In this document: piece after piece, positions 1-8,259 of the stretch
Layout of the letters: the number at the start of each line of letters is the position of its first letter
Position numbering within the stretch: position 1 is the stretch's first letter
From: G963665925 sp050596425
GTDB lineage: Bacteria; Bacillota; Clostridia; Peptostreptococcales; Acidaminobacteraceae
Reading direction: 5' to 3'
NCBI RefSeq assembly: GCF_050596425.1
Contig: NZ_CP192292.1
Coordinates: 2,480,001-2,544,000, forward strand
Length of the DNA stretch: 64,000 nucleotides
The notes under the pieces: generated by a model
Database searches by the model: none
What the model was told of the DNA's origin: nothing
The model's input: only the letters and a program-made list of their open reading frames with translations
Position numbers and translations under genes: made by a program

Positions 1-748
1 TATGTCACAATTATTTAAGAAATATAGCACTCATTTTAATATTTATGATTTTAACGAGTTTACAGAGTTCATTTTCAGTGAGGAACTATGGGGTGAATAC
101 ATAGTAGGAATTGAGGACGATTCTGCATGTTACTTAGATATTTTATCTTTTATTGAGGCAGACCCTGTAAATTCTGAGATACTTTTATCCTTAAGTAAAG
201 GTAAGAGCACATATATCAATGAAATATATATTGAGAAGTGGGGGAAGCAATTACCTTTCAATAAAATGAGTTCTGGCGAGAAAATTTTTCTATATAGAAT
301 GATTTCAATACTGTCGCATATTTGCTCTGGTTCTATTGTCTTATTAGATGAACCAGAGGTCCATTTGAATGAAAAATGGAGTAGACAATTAGTTTCAGTA
401 CTATCACTTTTGTTCTCAGGTTTCCAGTCTCATATTTTGGTAGCGACTCATAGTCACTTGTTTATTAATAATCTATTTAAAGAGAACGTAATGCTATTTG
501 AGAATGGGAGTGTACGAAATCCTAGAGTGCCGATTTTTTTAGCAAGTCCACATGAAATATATAGAGAACTTAATGGTGATCAAATTTACCAAAATATATC
601 CGAAAACTTAGTACTAGAAGCTTTAGGTGTTGGAAATAAGGATGAATTACTTCAAATTTATAATGAATTAGGTGAGAGTGTATACAAATATCTTGTGTTC
701 AAAATGTTAAAAAATGAAAATGGTGATCGCAATGTGGAAAATCAATAA
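1..748 (+). CDS. PtuA-like AAA ATPase of a Septu-type defence pair (5' partial)
   Basis: The C-terminal 248 residues of an SMC/OLD-type ATPase are visible and the N-terminal part, with the Walker A loop, lies left of the window. Numbering from the first visible Met, there is an ABC-like signature SSGE near residue 91, a Walker B LLDEPE near 114 and a switch histidine in ATHSH near 148. The gene overlaps a downstream HNH nuclease gene by 17 bases, an arrangement typical of PtuA-PtuB (Septu) anti-phage pairs, where the ATPase senses infection and the HNH protein cuts nucleic acid. The pair ends just before the first attC site, so it is the cargo of an integron cassette. Assignment to Septu rather than another ATPase-HNH pair, such as a retron Ec78-type effector, is inference. 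Confidence 0.72.
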   Translation, partial: MSQLFKKYSTHFNIYDFNEFTEFIFSEELWGEYIVGIEDDSACYLDILSFIEADPVNSEILLSLSKGKSTYINEIYIEKWGKQLPFNKMSSGEKIFLYRMISILSHICSGSIVLLDEPEVHLNEKWSRQLVSVLSLLFSGFQSHILVATHSHLFINNLFKENVMLFENGSVRNPRVPIFLASPHEIYRELNGDQIYQNISENLVLEALGVGNKDELLQIYNELGESVYKYLVFKMLKNENGDRNVENQ

Positions 749-1724
749 TAGAACAAATGGTGTTATCCTAAATAAGTTTCACTTACATGTGGTCAAACCA
801 TTTCTAGTTTTAATTATTGAGTGCTCTAGAAATAAGGAATACGACCTAATCAACTATATATCTTGTTGTCCAAACCCGCTAATATCTAATAATAAATCGA
901 TATTGCTATATTTAGTGAAAAAGAAATATCTGAAGAGAAAAATATCGGATGTTGTTAGTGATATAGTAATGAACTATTCGTATAATGAGATTATTGAGCA
1001 ATATAAGATATTTCAGTTACAAAAAAAATCTGCAGATCAATTTGATTACAATATCAGAGAGGAAGATATCATTGAAGAGCTGTATTTCGTATTCAGCAAA
1101 TTCTTTTATGACAAGTTGTTTGATGATCAGTTTATTTGGAGCACACTTGGTGAAGTAGGCTTCAACAGGAAACTATTTCACAGCAATTTTTATAGTGAAA
1201 ACCAAATAGGCGTTTGTGCATATTGTGATTTAGATACTACTTTGAATTCCTCAAACAATTATGTAGAACATTTTTTACCAAGGAGTAGTTTTCCATTTTT
1301 ATCTATGCACCCAAACAACCTAATTTCATCTTGTGGAGCTTGCAATAAACAAGATGAGGGGAAAGGTGTAGCAGTTATGAATCCGATATTCTCTCCATTC
1401 AATCTTCAAATTGGCGACAGTATCGATTACAGTATCGACTACTCTAATCAAGAAATTGATCTTTCGGCTAATCAAATTGAAGTAAATAACTACATTAGTT
1501 TACTTCAATTAAGTGACCGATATAAAAAGCCACAAGTATTTAGAGCAATGCTTCTTCGAGCAGCATCCATTTATGATATATTGAATGAGTTCCCATTGTC
1601 TGAGTTAGAACTCCGTGATTATCTTATTCAACACAATGAAAAAACAAAAAAAGTTGATCCTATGGGATTCTTATTAAATCAGTTGTTCAATCGGCTTGAT
1701 GATTATGAGAAGTTTAGAAAATAA
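732..1724 (+). CDS. PtuB-like HNH endonuclease
   Basis: This is a 330-residue protein with a zinc-bound HNH motif. CAYC lies near residues 162-165, a histidine in VEHFLPR near 181, and SCGAC near 205. In this family the histidine is the general base and the four cysteines hold the structural zinc. The start at 732 was chosen because GGTGATC lies just upstream with ideal spacing; in-frame ATGs at 714 and 720 lack one. The overlap with the upstream ATPase suggests translational coupling. Residues outside the HNH core show no motif I recognise. Its predicted role is the nuclease effector of a Septu-like system. Confidence is high for HNH and moderate for Septu. Confidence 0.75.
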   Translation: MWKINNRTNGVILNKFHLHVVKPFLVLIIECSRNKEYDLINYISCCPNPLISNNKSILLYLVKKKYLKRKISDVVSDIVMNYSYNEIIEQYKIFQLQKKSADQFDYNIREEDIIEELYFVFSKFFYDKLFDDQFIWSTLGEVGFNRKLFHSNFYSENQIGVCAYCDLDTTLNSSNNYVEHFLPRSSFPFLSMHPNNLISSCGACNKQDEGKGVAVMNPIFSPFNLQIGDSIDYSIDYSNQEIDLSANQIEVNNYISLLQLSDRYKKPQVFRAMLLRAASIYDILNEFPLSELELRDYLIQHNEKTKKVDPMGFLLNQLFNRLDDYEKFRK

Positions 1725-1756
1725 TTTTTAAATCACATAACACAGCGGTTCCAGAC

Positions 1757-1791
1757 ATTCCCCTTTCGATTATACGAATTGGGGAATTTTT
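1757..1791 (+). terminator. Rho-independent terminator inside attC site 1
   Basis: Arms ATTCCCC and GGGGAAT, with an inner TTCG/CGAA extension, are followed by five Ts. It lies in the loop of the attC site and would stop transcription from the preceding cassette. Confidence 0.7.
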
Positions 1792-1802
1792 ATCGAGTTT
1801 AG

Positions 1803-1813
1803 TATGTTAAAAT
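1803..1813 (+). promoter_or_regulatory. extended -10 promoter inside attC site 1
   Basis: TATGTTAAAAT (TRTGn plus TAAAAT) lies 17 bases after the terminator T-tract. No good -35 hexamer is seen apart from the T-tract at the right distance. It would drive the TPR lipoprotein gene. Confidence 0.55.
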
Positions 1814-1915
1814 ATTGAAGAGTATAGAAATAGTGGGGAACGATCTTGAACCGTGGGAACGTTACATGACAGTAAATCGCTAAGAATATTATTTGTAAGT
1901 AGAGGGGAATATATT

Positions 1916-3619
1916 TTGAAAATACAATCAAAGAAAATACTAATTACCTCAGTAGTAACATCAAGTTTACTTATGAGTGCTTGTACAACAGTTAGTGCAT
2001 CACAAGTGAATATTGAAAAGTTATATGAGGAAAATAAATATGATGAGATAATCAGTGAGATAAATCAAGAGGAACTTATAGCAGTTCAGGACTTCGATGC
2101 ACTTTACTTAGTTGCAAGCTCATATCATTTGACAGGAGCTCATGAGGATGCTAACGAGATAATTGACAGAATACTAGTCCAAAACGATGAGATGAAATAC
2201 AGAATTCTTAAGTACAATATATTAGAATCATTAGGATTATATGAGCTGCAAGATGAGTTAGTAACTAGTACCTTAGAGGAGTATAGAGATAAATATGACG
2301 CGTTAGATTTTGATGGAAAATCAAATTATTGCTATTGGCTGATACTTAATAACGAGAATGAAGAAGCCATTGAAAAATATGAAAGACTCTTAGAAGAAGT
2401 GTCTTTCATATATATGAAAGATCCGTTATATAATAATTTGGCGTGGGCAAGTCTGAATATATATGATTATGAGAAAGCAAAGGAATATAGTCTTGAATCA
2501 TTAGAAATACAACCGGGTGATACTATTACTTTAACAAATCTAGGCAATAGTTATTATGGCTTAGACGAATATTCGGAGGCAAGAGAGGCTTTTGAAGAGG
2601 CAATTAAATCTAATCCAAATAATTCATATGCAGTCTATGGACTAGCAAATACACTAGATGCTATGGATGATTTAAATTCGATTGAGTATTGGGAGAAATA
2701 TGTTGAGCTTCAGCCGTATGATTTTGATGGTTGGTACAATATTTATAGTTACTACTCTGAAACTAATGAAGTAGACGAAGTAACAATGGCACTAGAGAGA
2801 ATTGTACAGATACAGCCAAGTTACAGTTACTATGTGAAGGAATTACTTAACTTATACTATGAAACTGATGAAAAGGAGAAAGTTGAAGAAACCTTAAATC
2901 GCTTTGAGAGAAATAATGATCCTTTGCAATATGATTTATTATTAGCAGATTACACATTTGAGACATTGTCAGAAGATGATGGATATGATTTGTATGTGCA
3001 AATATTGAATGAGTACGAATTAGAATATTGGGATCTAACTTCAATTATTGAAACACTTTATTATAGTGAGAAGAATGAGTACTTTAATAGTTATGTCAGT
3101 GAAATTGAAAGTATTAAAGGTAGTAATTATAGATTAGAAATAGAGTCGGAGTTCTACTATGAGTATGGTGAGTATGAAAAATTAATTGATGTTGCCGAAA
3201 AACTGATTATTAAAGATACTAGTAATTCCTATGCGTATGAGTTGCTTGCTGATGGATTATATTACATGGATGATTATGAGAATGCATACGAGAATTACTC
3301 CAATGCATTAAAATATGGTGAGTCAACTTTCTATTTAAAGATTTCTCTTGTTGACTGTGCTATTTATAATCGCAATCTTGATGAAGCCAGAAGTATATTA
3401 CAGGAGTTGTTAATTGACAACAGTGATTCTGCAATAATTTTTGCATATAAAGCAAGAATTGATATGCTTGAAGGTAATTCAGCATCAGCAATTGAGATGA
3501 TGAAAGAGTCTCTAAGTATATCGCCTTATTTAGATTATGTACTTGATAAGTATGAAGAATTAGAAACCTTGAAAAGTAACGATGACATAAAGGCGTTGAT
3601 TGATAGTGCGAATAATTAG
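1916..3619 (+). CDS. TPR-repeat lipoprotein
   Basis: This is a 567-residue secreted lipoprotein. The start is TTG at 1916 because AGAGGGG lies 8 bases upstream and it yields a clean signal peptide; the frame is open further upstream but has no ribosome site. The lipobox LMSAC places the lipidated cysteine near residue 23. The rest is a chain of degenerate tetratricopeptide repeats, best seen where a block with ALEY/YGLDEYSEARE and NPNN-type turns recurs around residues 200-300 and again near 440-540. TPR arrays bind partner proteins; the partner is unknown. It is alone in its cassette between attC sites 1 and 2 and would be transcribed from the promoter in site 1. It is very acidic and tyrosine-rich. 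Confidence 0.75.
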   Translation: MKIQSKKILITSVVTSSLLMSACTTVSASQVNIEKLYEENKYDEIISEINQEELIAVQDFDALYLVASSYHLTGAHEDANEIIDRILVQNDEMKYRILKYNILESLGLYELQDELVTSTLEEYRDKYDALDFDGKSNYCYWLILNNENEEAIEKYERLLEEVSFIYMKDPLYNNLAWASLNIYDYEKAKEYSLESLEIQPGDTITLTNLGNSYYGLDEYSEAREAFEEAIKSNPNNSYAVYGLANTLDAMDDLNSIEYWEKYVELQPYDFDGWYNIYSYYSETNEVDEVTMALERIVQIQPSYSYYVKELLNLYYETDEKEKVEETLNRFERNNDPLQYDLLLADYTFETLSEDDGYDLYVQILNEYELEYWDLTSIIETLYYSEKNEYFNSYVSEIESIKGSNYRLEIESEFYYEYGEYEKLIDVAEKLIIKDTSNSYAYELLADGLYYMDDYENAYENYSNALKYGESTFYLKISLVDCAIYNRNLDEARSILQELLIDNSDSAIIFAYKARIDMLEGNSASAIEMMKESLSISPYLDYVLDKYEELETLKSNDDIKALIDSANN

Positions 3620-3660
3620 TTAGCGTATCGCTCCTACCATCATGTAACATGTCAATTCCC

Positions 3661-3698
3661 AACACGCCACTAAATTATACAAAATGGGGCGTGTTTTA
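3661..3698 (+). terminator. Rho-independent terminator inside attC site 2
   Basis: Arms AACACGCC and GGCGTGTT are followed by a T-rich tract. The sequence differs from the hairpin in site 1 but has the same architecture. Confidence 0.7.
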
Positions 3699-3710
3699 TT
3701 ACTTTTAGAA

Positions 3711-3719
3711 TGTTAAAAT
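3711..3719 (+). promoter_or_regulatory. extended -10 promoter inside attC site 2
   Basis: TGTTAAAAT lies 16 bases after the terminator T-tract, the same placement as in site 1. It would drive the PLD-like gene. Confidence 0.5.
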
Positions 3720-3796
3720 ATAGAAGAGTATATATAAAGTGGGCCGCGGTCGGGAATTGCAGGAACGTTATGTGAAATATAAAGGCAGTGATAATT

Positions 3797-4648
3797 ATGA
3801 TAAATGAGTTTGAAATTTCAAAAGGAAAAATACTCTTTATGAAGGATTCTCAATTTTGGAATAAGATCATCAGAAAGGCAACGTATTTTGGAAATGACGT
3901 CTTCATATCTACATATAATTTCAACTTTAACTATCAGTCAAAGAATAGTATGTATCACAGACTCATTGAGTTAGCAAATTCAGGTGTTAACGTAACTCTA
4001 GTTTACTCTAAACCAATTTTTAAACATGCTAATGATCCGTATTTTGACCCAGTGTTTCAACAGTATGTATTATGTGCGAGAGTTAAAAATAATCATGCGA
4101 AGATTTTTTGCTCCGAGAGTTTTGCATATATTGGTTCAAATAACCTTTCTTTTGGTAGCGAAGGGAATTATGAGTGTGGTGTTCTGATTGAAGATACTCA
4201 AACTGTGAGAAAAATTAGGAAACGATTTCAAGGTGAGTTAATAGGAAATTGTGATTTTGAATGTATACCAGAAGGTTCTCACTACCTTGAAAAGCACTTA
4301 GATAAAGCAATATATGACACTAAGGAGTCGATTAATCGCTTGCAATCAAATTGTAAAATGACAGTTACTGACCTGTATTATTCAGTTGCAGCGAATGACT
4401 CTACATATTTATTTAAAGATTTGATTCTGAAATTGGATTATCAATACCCAGAATTGCTTAGCTTTGAGTACTGGATGTATTATGGTGATGGTTTGGTTGA
4501 CACTAATTTAGTGTATCGAGTAAAGATGGACTTGCAACAATGGCTTAATACACTTATTGAAATTAAAAACCATATGATTATGGAGTACAAACGAATTGGT
4601 AAGTTTTCGTTTGAGCAAAACTTAGGGTTATTGAATATGCCTTTATAA
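3797..4648 (+). CDS. phospholipase-D-like domain protein
   Basis: This is a 283-residue protein with one PLD-type active-site motif: H100, K102 and E107 in HAKIFCSE (the usual Asp is Glu), followed by GSNN at 113-116. In the PLD superfamily the histidine attacks a phosphodiester; single-motif members act as dimers and include nucleases. The C-terminal half (about 160-283) has no motif I recognise. Start ATG 3797 was preferred to GTG 3788 because AAAGG sits 11 bases upstream of it but only 2 bases from the GTG. It is the only gene in its cassette. A DNA- or RNA-cleaving defence role is possible by analogy but not shown. Confidence 0.65.
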   Translation: MINEFEISKGKILFMKDSQFWNKIIRKATYFGNDVFISTYNFNFNYQSKNSMYHRLIELANSGVNVTLVYSKPIFKHANDPYFDPVFQQYVLCARVKNNHAKIFCSESFAYIGSNNLSFGSEGNYECGVLIEDTQTVRKIRKRFQGELIGNCDFECIPEGSHYLEKHLDKAIYDTKESINRLQSNCKMTVTDLYYSVAANDSTYLFKDLILKLDYQYPELLSFEYWMYYGDGLVDTNLVYRVKMDLQQWLNTLIEIKNHMIMEYKRIGKFSFEQNLGLLNMPL

Positions 4649-4651
4649 ATC

Positions 4652-4785
4652 ACATAACACAGCGGTGTCCCGCCATCCGCCATGTTGTGACCAAGTTGGT
4701 TTAACTCACGCAGTTGAAGTTGTTGGAGTAGTTAGAAGTGTTGAAATAACTGGGCGAACGAGCGTGAACCGTGGGAACGTTACAT
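4652..4785 (+). other. integron attC site 3 (type 2)
   Basis: A 134 bp element runs from ACATAAC to GTTACAT. The left arm is AACACAGCGGTGTCCCGCC and the right arm contains GGGCGAACGAGCGTGAACCG and GGGAACGTTA. The loop is longer in unpaired sequence and has neither a terminator nor a clear promoter, which distinguishes it from type 1 sites. Confidence 0.85.
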
Positions 4786-4832
4786 GACAGTTGATTACAC
4801 AGTTAATGATTAAAACAGAATTGGTGATAAAC

Positions 4833-6092
4833 GTGAAGAAAATACCTAAAAAGTATAGAAGTACACTGAGTAGCATTTGTTATGAAAGAGAGAGCATTAA
4901 AGATAACGTAAAACGTGTTCAGTTAGAAGATGTCATAAACATAGTCTCAAGTATAACAGAGACCGTCTGTTCAGAAGACAGACTAGCTGACAAAGTACAT
5001 AAATTTAGAAAGTTTGATTCAATAAGAATTGATGAAAAAGTAGTATCAGATATGAAATGGTCACAATTTAGAATGTGTATTTTTGAAAATTGTGTATTCA
5101 ATAACATAGATTTGGAAAGCGTTAGTTTTTTTAGTTGTATTTTTATTAAATGTAAGTTTTATGATGTTATAGCTAAGTCATGCAAATTTTCGTTGTACAG
5201 TGAAAGTGACTTCAGTGTAAAGAGACCATATAGTTTTTCGTCCATTTATATTGATTGTGATTATAATAATTATCATTTAAAAGAATGTGAGTTAGCAATA
5301 GATTACTTTATTAATTATCATGGTGCAATTAATTCAGAAGGGATTAAAATCGAAGGGTGTAATGGTAGTAGCTGTTCTTTTATTCATTTTTCGTGTTTCA
5401 AACTTGACATTAGCCATTCTGAATTTAATAAAATTGGAATAATCGATTATACTTCACATTATATGACGAATCGTCCAGTGTATGTTGATATGACTGGGAT
5501 AGTTGACATAATACTATATCCTAAGATACTGGACGATGATACGGAAATAGATTTCTTCTATGATGCTGAAGTGGTTTTCATGATGAAAATGATGCGCTCA
5601 ATTGGAGAAAATTTAAGTCGAGAGCGACATTCCGCTTATTTGCTAATTATCAAGATATTAGAGTTTAATAGGCATAAAAAGAATAAGTCGAAGAAAAGGA
5701 GCTCAAAATCTTATTCTGGTATGCTGAGTAGTATTCATTTTGAGGACTTTGCATTTTACTTTTTAGCACCGAAAGAGTTTTTAATGCATAGAATATTTAA
5801 ACCGATAGTATGGTTTGCGCTGGCATATTTACTGATTGGATTAAGAGCATCTGGAGTATCTCAACAAGTCTTGTTTTCATGTGAGTATTTTAATTTGCTT
5901 AATTTGAATGCAATAGACTTACTTAAGAATTTTCATAAAGCGTTATATTTTAGTGTAATAACATTTACTACAGTCGGTTACGGAGATTTAGTTGTAAGAG
6001 AGAATTTCGAATTAGTTGCAATGATTGAAATGTTGTATGGTGTAGTCTCAATTTCAATTTTAACAGGTTCAATATTCAAAAGATATTCGTAA
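4833..6092 (+). CDS. pentapeptide-like and potassium-channel domain membrane protein
   Basis: This is a 419-residue membrane protein. The N-terminal half has degenerate pentapeptide-type blocks (FENCVFNN, FFSCIFIKC, CKFYD) around residues 75-110. The C-terminal third has a membrane helix near 325-340 and a pore loop with selectivity filter TTVGYGD at 379-385, followed by a final helix. This is a two-helix Ion_trans_2 potassium channel. The start at GTG 4833 is supported by GGTGAT four bases upstream; TTG 4791 and ATG 4806 are alternatives without ribosome sites. It is alone in its cassette. Fusion of such a soluble domain to a pore suggests a ligand-gated channel; the trigger is unknown. Confidence 0.72.
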   Translation: MKKIPKKYRSTLSSICYERESIKDNVKRVQLEDVINIVSSITETVCSEDRLADKVHKFRKFDSIRIDEKVVSDMKWSQFRMCIFENCVFNNIDLESVSFFSCIFIKCKFYDVIAKSCKFSLYSESDFSVKRPYSFSSIYIDCDYNNYHLKECELAIDYFINYHGAINSEGIKIEGCNGSSCSFIHFSCFKLDISHSEFNKIGIIDYTSHYMTNRPVYVDMTGIVDIILYPKILDDDTEIDFFYDAEVVFMMKMMRSIGENLSRERHSAYLLIIKILEFNRHKKNKSKKRSSKSYSGMLSSIHFEDFAFYFLAPKEFLMHRIFKPIVWFALAYLLIGLRASGVSQQVLFSCEYFNLLNLNAIDLLKNFHKALYFSVITFTTVGYGDLVVRENFELVAMIEMLYGVVSISILTGSIFKRYS

Positions 6093-6165
6093 GCTAATAA
6101 TATTACATAGTATTGTTAGTTTAGATGTAATAAACCATCATGTAACACGAGCGTTCCCAAACATG

Positions 6166-6194
6166 CCCTTGATTTGACAAAATCAGGGGTTTTT
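6166..6194 (+). terminator. Rho-independent terminator inside attC site 4
   Basis: A 10 bp stem, CCCTTGATTT with AAATCAGGGG, has a 4-base loop and five Ts. Confidence 0.75.
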
Positions 6195-6205
6195 CGAGCT
6201 TGAAA

Positions 6206-6214
6206 TGTTACAAT
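6206..6214 (+). promoter_or_regulatory. extended -10 promoter inside attC site 4
   Basis: TGTTACAAT (TGn plus TACAAT) lies 15 bases after the T-tract, matching the layout of attC sites 1, 2, 5 and 7. Confidence 0.5.
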
Positions 6215-6509
6215 GGAGTATATGAGATAGACCTAGAGGGCACGTCGGGAACGCCGGGAACGTTATACTGCCATAAAAACACTATATTTGAATAAACTAT
6301 GCAGTAATGTTGTAATTGCGCAAAGTTTTACCTAGAGAGTGGTTATGATATTAGTTGGCAGATTGACTATTCACTACATATTCAAGGGCTTAAAAGTTTG
6401 TCTATTATACAAGGCAAGTAAATGTTAAAATATTCAAGTATGCAGTTAGTGAGTGAAAGATTAGTGTAAACAAGTACAAAGAAAGAGTTATTGAATGTCG
6501 AGGTGTTGT

Positions 6510-6983
6510 ATGAGTGGATTTTTAGTGGTTGCAGTTGGCTTAGTAGGTTCATTTGCTAGTACAATTGCATTAGCAATAGAGCTGAGGAAAAATAACAGAG
6601 GTAAGTTACAGTGGATTCTATTAGTTTTTTTGATAATATCAATGATAATGACTTCATACAGCCAATATCAGCTTGATGAGTACAGAGTTGTTGAGAATGA
6701 AGCAACGAAATTAATAAAAAAATGGCCTACCAAAGATAGACTGGATTATGTATCATCTGATGAACTAAGAGGTCATGCAATTGCAGGATTTAGCTTCATA
6801 GAAAGACATAGAGATTATTTTCCAGAAAGCTTTAATTTATTGAGCACCTATGTTCATGATGATATGGCATTAACTAAAGTTATAGTTGGCGAACCGTCTT
6901 ATGAGGAAATCGATAGAATACAAGGTGTATTTATTACAATAGCTGAAATTGTAGGCTCTATGAGTGATACAAAATACAAGTAG
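6510..6983 (+). CDS. small membrane protein of unknown function
   Basis: This is a 157-residue protein with two predicted membrane helices, about residues 4-22 and 33-53, and a soluble C-terminal part of about 100 residues. I recognise no family. Start ATG 6510 is supported by GAGGTG four bases upstream; the ATG at 6495 has none. It is the only gene of its cassette, preceded by about 240 bases of leader that contain a further extended -10 match near 6423-6431. Topology and size resemble membrane components of defence cassettes, but that is only an association. Confidence 0.6.
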   Translation: MSGFLVVAVGLVGSFASTIALAIELRKNNRGKLQWILLVFLIISMIMTSYSQYQLDEYRVVENEATKLIKKWPTKDRLDYVSSDELRGHAIAGFSFIERHRDYFPESFNLLSTYVHDDMALTKVIVGEPSYEEIDRIQGVFITIAEIVGSMSDTKYK

Positions 6984-7403
6984 TATAAAAGTGTGATCAC
7001 CTAAAAAGTATGCAAATACAATGGAAGTAATATGATATTGATTTAAGGCAAATATTTATATATAAGAGTTTTCTAGAAACTCATCTTCTCGTTTTTGATT
7101 AGGGGAATTTTCAATTAGGCTAGTATGTGTTGATTATAGTCTTAAAAGGGAATTATTAGTCAGGTGTTTTGTGATCAGTTTGCCATCATTTTCTGGAGGT
7201 CTATTCAAAATATTTATTGAGTTCGGATATATTCTAAATAGCTCCAAAGTAATACAGCTGTACTTAATAATGAATAAAGTTACTTAAGGGTTATAACGGC
7301 TAAGTTAATTGTGAAAATAGTAAGTACCATTTGCTCCTCTAATAGCGATATAAGATATTAAACAGGACCCACATAAAGTGTATGATACCGTGTTTTATAC
7401 GGC
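6984..7403 (+). other. non-coding tail of the small-membrane-protein cassette
   Basis: This AT-rich stretch has no supportable gene. Around 7091-7128 it contains GGGGAATTTT followed by TAGTATGT, resembling the loop of type 1 attC sites without the flanking arms, possibly a decayed attC. Confidence 0.4.
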
Positions 7404-7426
7404 ATATAACACGACAGTTTCAGAAC

Positions 7427-7460
7427 ATTCCCCTTTTCATATACGAATTGGGGAATTTTT
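7427..7460 (+). terminator. Rho-independent terminator inside attC site 5
   Basis: Arms ATTCCCC and GGGGAAT are followed by five Ts, nearly identical to site 1. Confidence 0.7.
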
Positions 7461-7471
7461 ATCAAGTATGA

Positions 7472-7482
7472 TATGTTAAAAT
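7472..7482 (+). promoter_or_regulatory. extended -10 promoter inside attC site 5
   Basis: TATGTTAAAAT is identical to the motif in site 1 and lies 17 bases after the T-tract. It would drive the GNAT and methyltransferase genes. Confidence 0.55.
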
Positions 7483-7584
7483 ATTGAAGAGAATGTACTA
7501 AGTGGGGAACGTCAGAAACTGCGGGAACGTTATCACGCCAATCCAAAACTCAAAACATAGTCAGAGAAAAGTAGGTGACTTGAA

Positions 7585-8109
7585 ATGACTAATAGTGAAC
7601 ATAGTATCTCTTTAAGATCAGTAGCAGTAAGAGACTCAGAATTTTTAGCAAAAGTATGTGAATCTAATATTCCACTCTATGATTCGATTATGCCTGGAGC
7701 GTTTAAGAAGCAAGCCTACAAGTATAGAGTTAAGGGCGTAAATACAGGTTATAGTATTTCGATCATTGAAAAAGACAGTGTATCAGTGGGTTTTACTGGC
7801 ACTCTAGAATTAAATGGTGAAAGTATGTACTTGGTTGCGATCTATCTATTGAGTGAGTATCAAAGACTTGGTTTAGGACACGTTGTTTTAGATCAAATTG
7901 AAAATATGTGTAGAGCAAAGAGTATGAAGAATATTATGCTTTTGGTTCATAAAGAAGCCCATTGGGCGATCAATTTTTATATAAAGAATGGTTATGAGAT
8001 TTCAGCAAAGACAGAAAAAGAGATTAAAGAGTATGACTCAAATATCCTCGAGAAACTATATATTGGAAATACATATTTAATGACAAAAACACTTAATGGA
8101 ACATGCTGA
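7585..8109 (+). CDS. GNAT family N-acetyltransferase
   Basis: This 174-residue protein has the GNAT fold. Motif A, with the acetyl-CoA pyrophosphate loop, is YQRLGLGHVV near residues 92-101, and the C-terminal NFYIKNGYE motif lies near 131-139. It would transfer an acetyl group from acetyl-CoA to an amine; the substrate is unknown. AGGTGACTTGAA precedes the ATG at 7585. It is the first of two genes in the cassette between attC sites 5 and 6. Acetyltransferases are frequent integron cargo and some give antibiotic resistance, but nothing here points to a drug substrate. Confidence 0.8.
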   Translation: MTNSEHSISLRSVAVRDSEFLAKVCESNIPLYDSIMPGAFKKQAYKYRVKGVNTGYSISIIEKDSVSVGFTGTLELNGESMYLVAIYLLSEYQRLGLGHVVLDQIENMCRAKSMKNIMLLVHKEAHWAINFYIKNGYEISAKTEKEIKEYDSNILEKLYIGNTYLMTKTLNGTC

Positions 8110-8259
8110 ATCCACATTAATAGGCTATATTTTGCTAGTTAACAGTAAAACATGCTGTTTTATTCAATACCACGTCCTTATGTAATTATTATTTGAGTTC
8201 AAGTCTCGCAAATACCGCAAAATAAGACAATGACAGAAATGGTTATCAAGGGGAGTATT

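Larger units (their letters stand above)
1735..1867 (+). other. integron attC site 1 (type 1)
   Basis: An imperfect palindrome of 133 bp runs from ACATAAC to GTTACAT. The left arm (CGGTTC..AGA..TTCCCC) pairs with the right arm (GGGGAA..TCTTGAACCG). The outer TAAC/GTTA boxes are separated from this stem by spacers of unequal length, as in known attC sites. The loop contains a terminator and an extended -10 promoter. The site directly follows the HNH gene stop, as expected for the 3' end of a cassette. Confidence 0.85.
3642..3773 (+). other. integron attC site 2 (type 1 variant)
   Basis: A 132 bp element runs from ATGTAAC to GTTATGT, whose ends are close inverted matches. The stem is formed by TCAATTCCC on the left and GGGAATTG on the right. 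The loop again holds a terminator and an extended -10. It ends AGGAACGTTA where most other sites have GGGAACGTTA. It lies 22 bases after the TPR gene. Confidence 0.82.
6140..6268 (+). other. integron attC site 4 (type 1 variant)
   Basis: A 129 bp element runs from ATGTAAC to GTTATAC. Arms GCGTTCCC and GGGAACGC pair, and the right end is GGGAACGTTA. The loop contains a terminator and an extended -10. It follows the channel gene by about 50 bases. Confidence 0.82.
7404..7535 (+). other. integron attC site 5 (type 1)
   Basis: A 132 bp element runs from ATATAAC to GTTATCA. It has the same loop as site 1, with terminator and promoter. Arms CAGTTTC.GA and TC.GAAACTG pair, with ATTCCCC/GGGGAA inside. 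The right end is GGGAACGTTA. Confidence 0.85.

Noticed and set aside
2847..3044. Minus-strand open frame inside the TPR lipoprotein gene
   Set aside because: It is a shadow of an AT-rich coding gene, with no ribosome site and no protein-like composition.
4791..6092. Start of the channel gene at TTG 4791
   Set aside because: It lies only five bases after the attC end, with no ribosome site; GTG 4833 is better supported.
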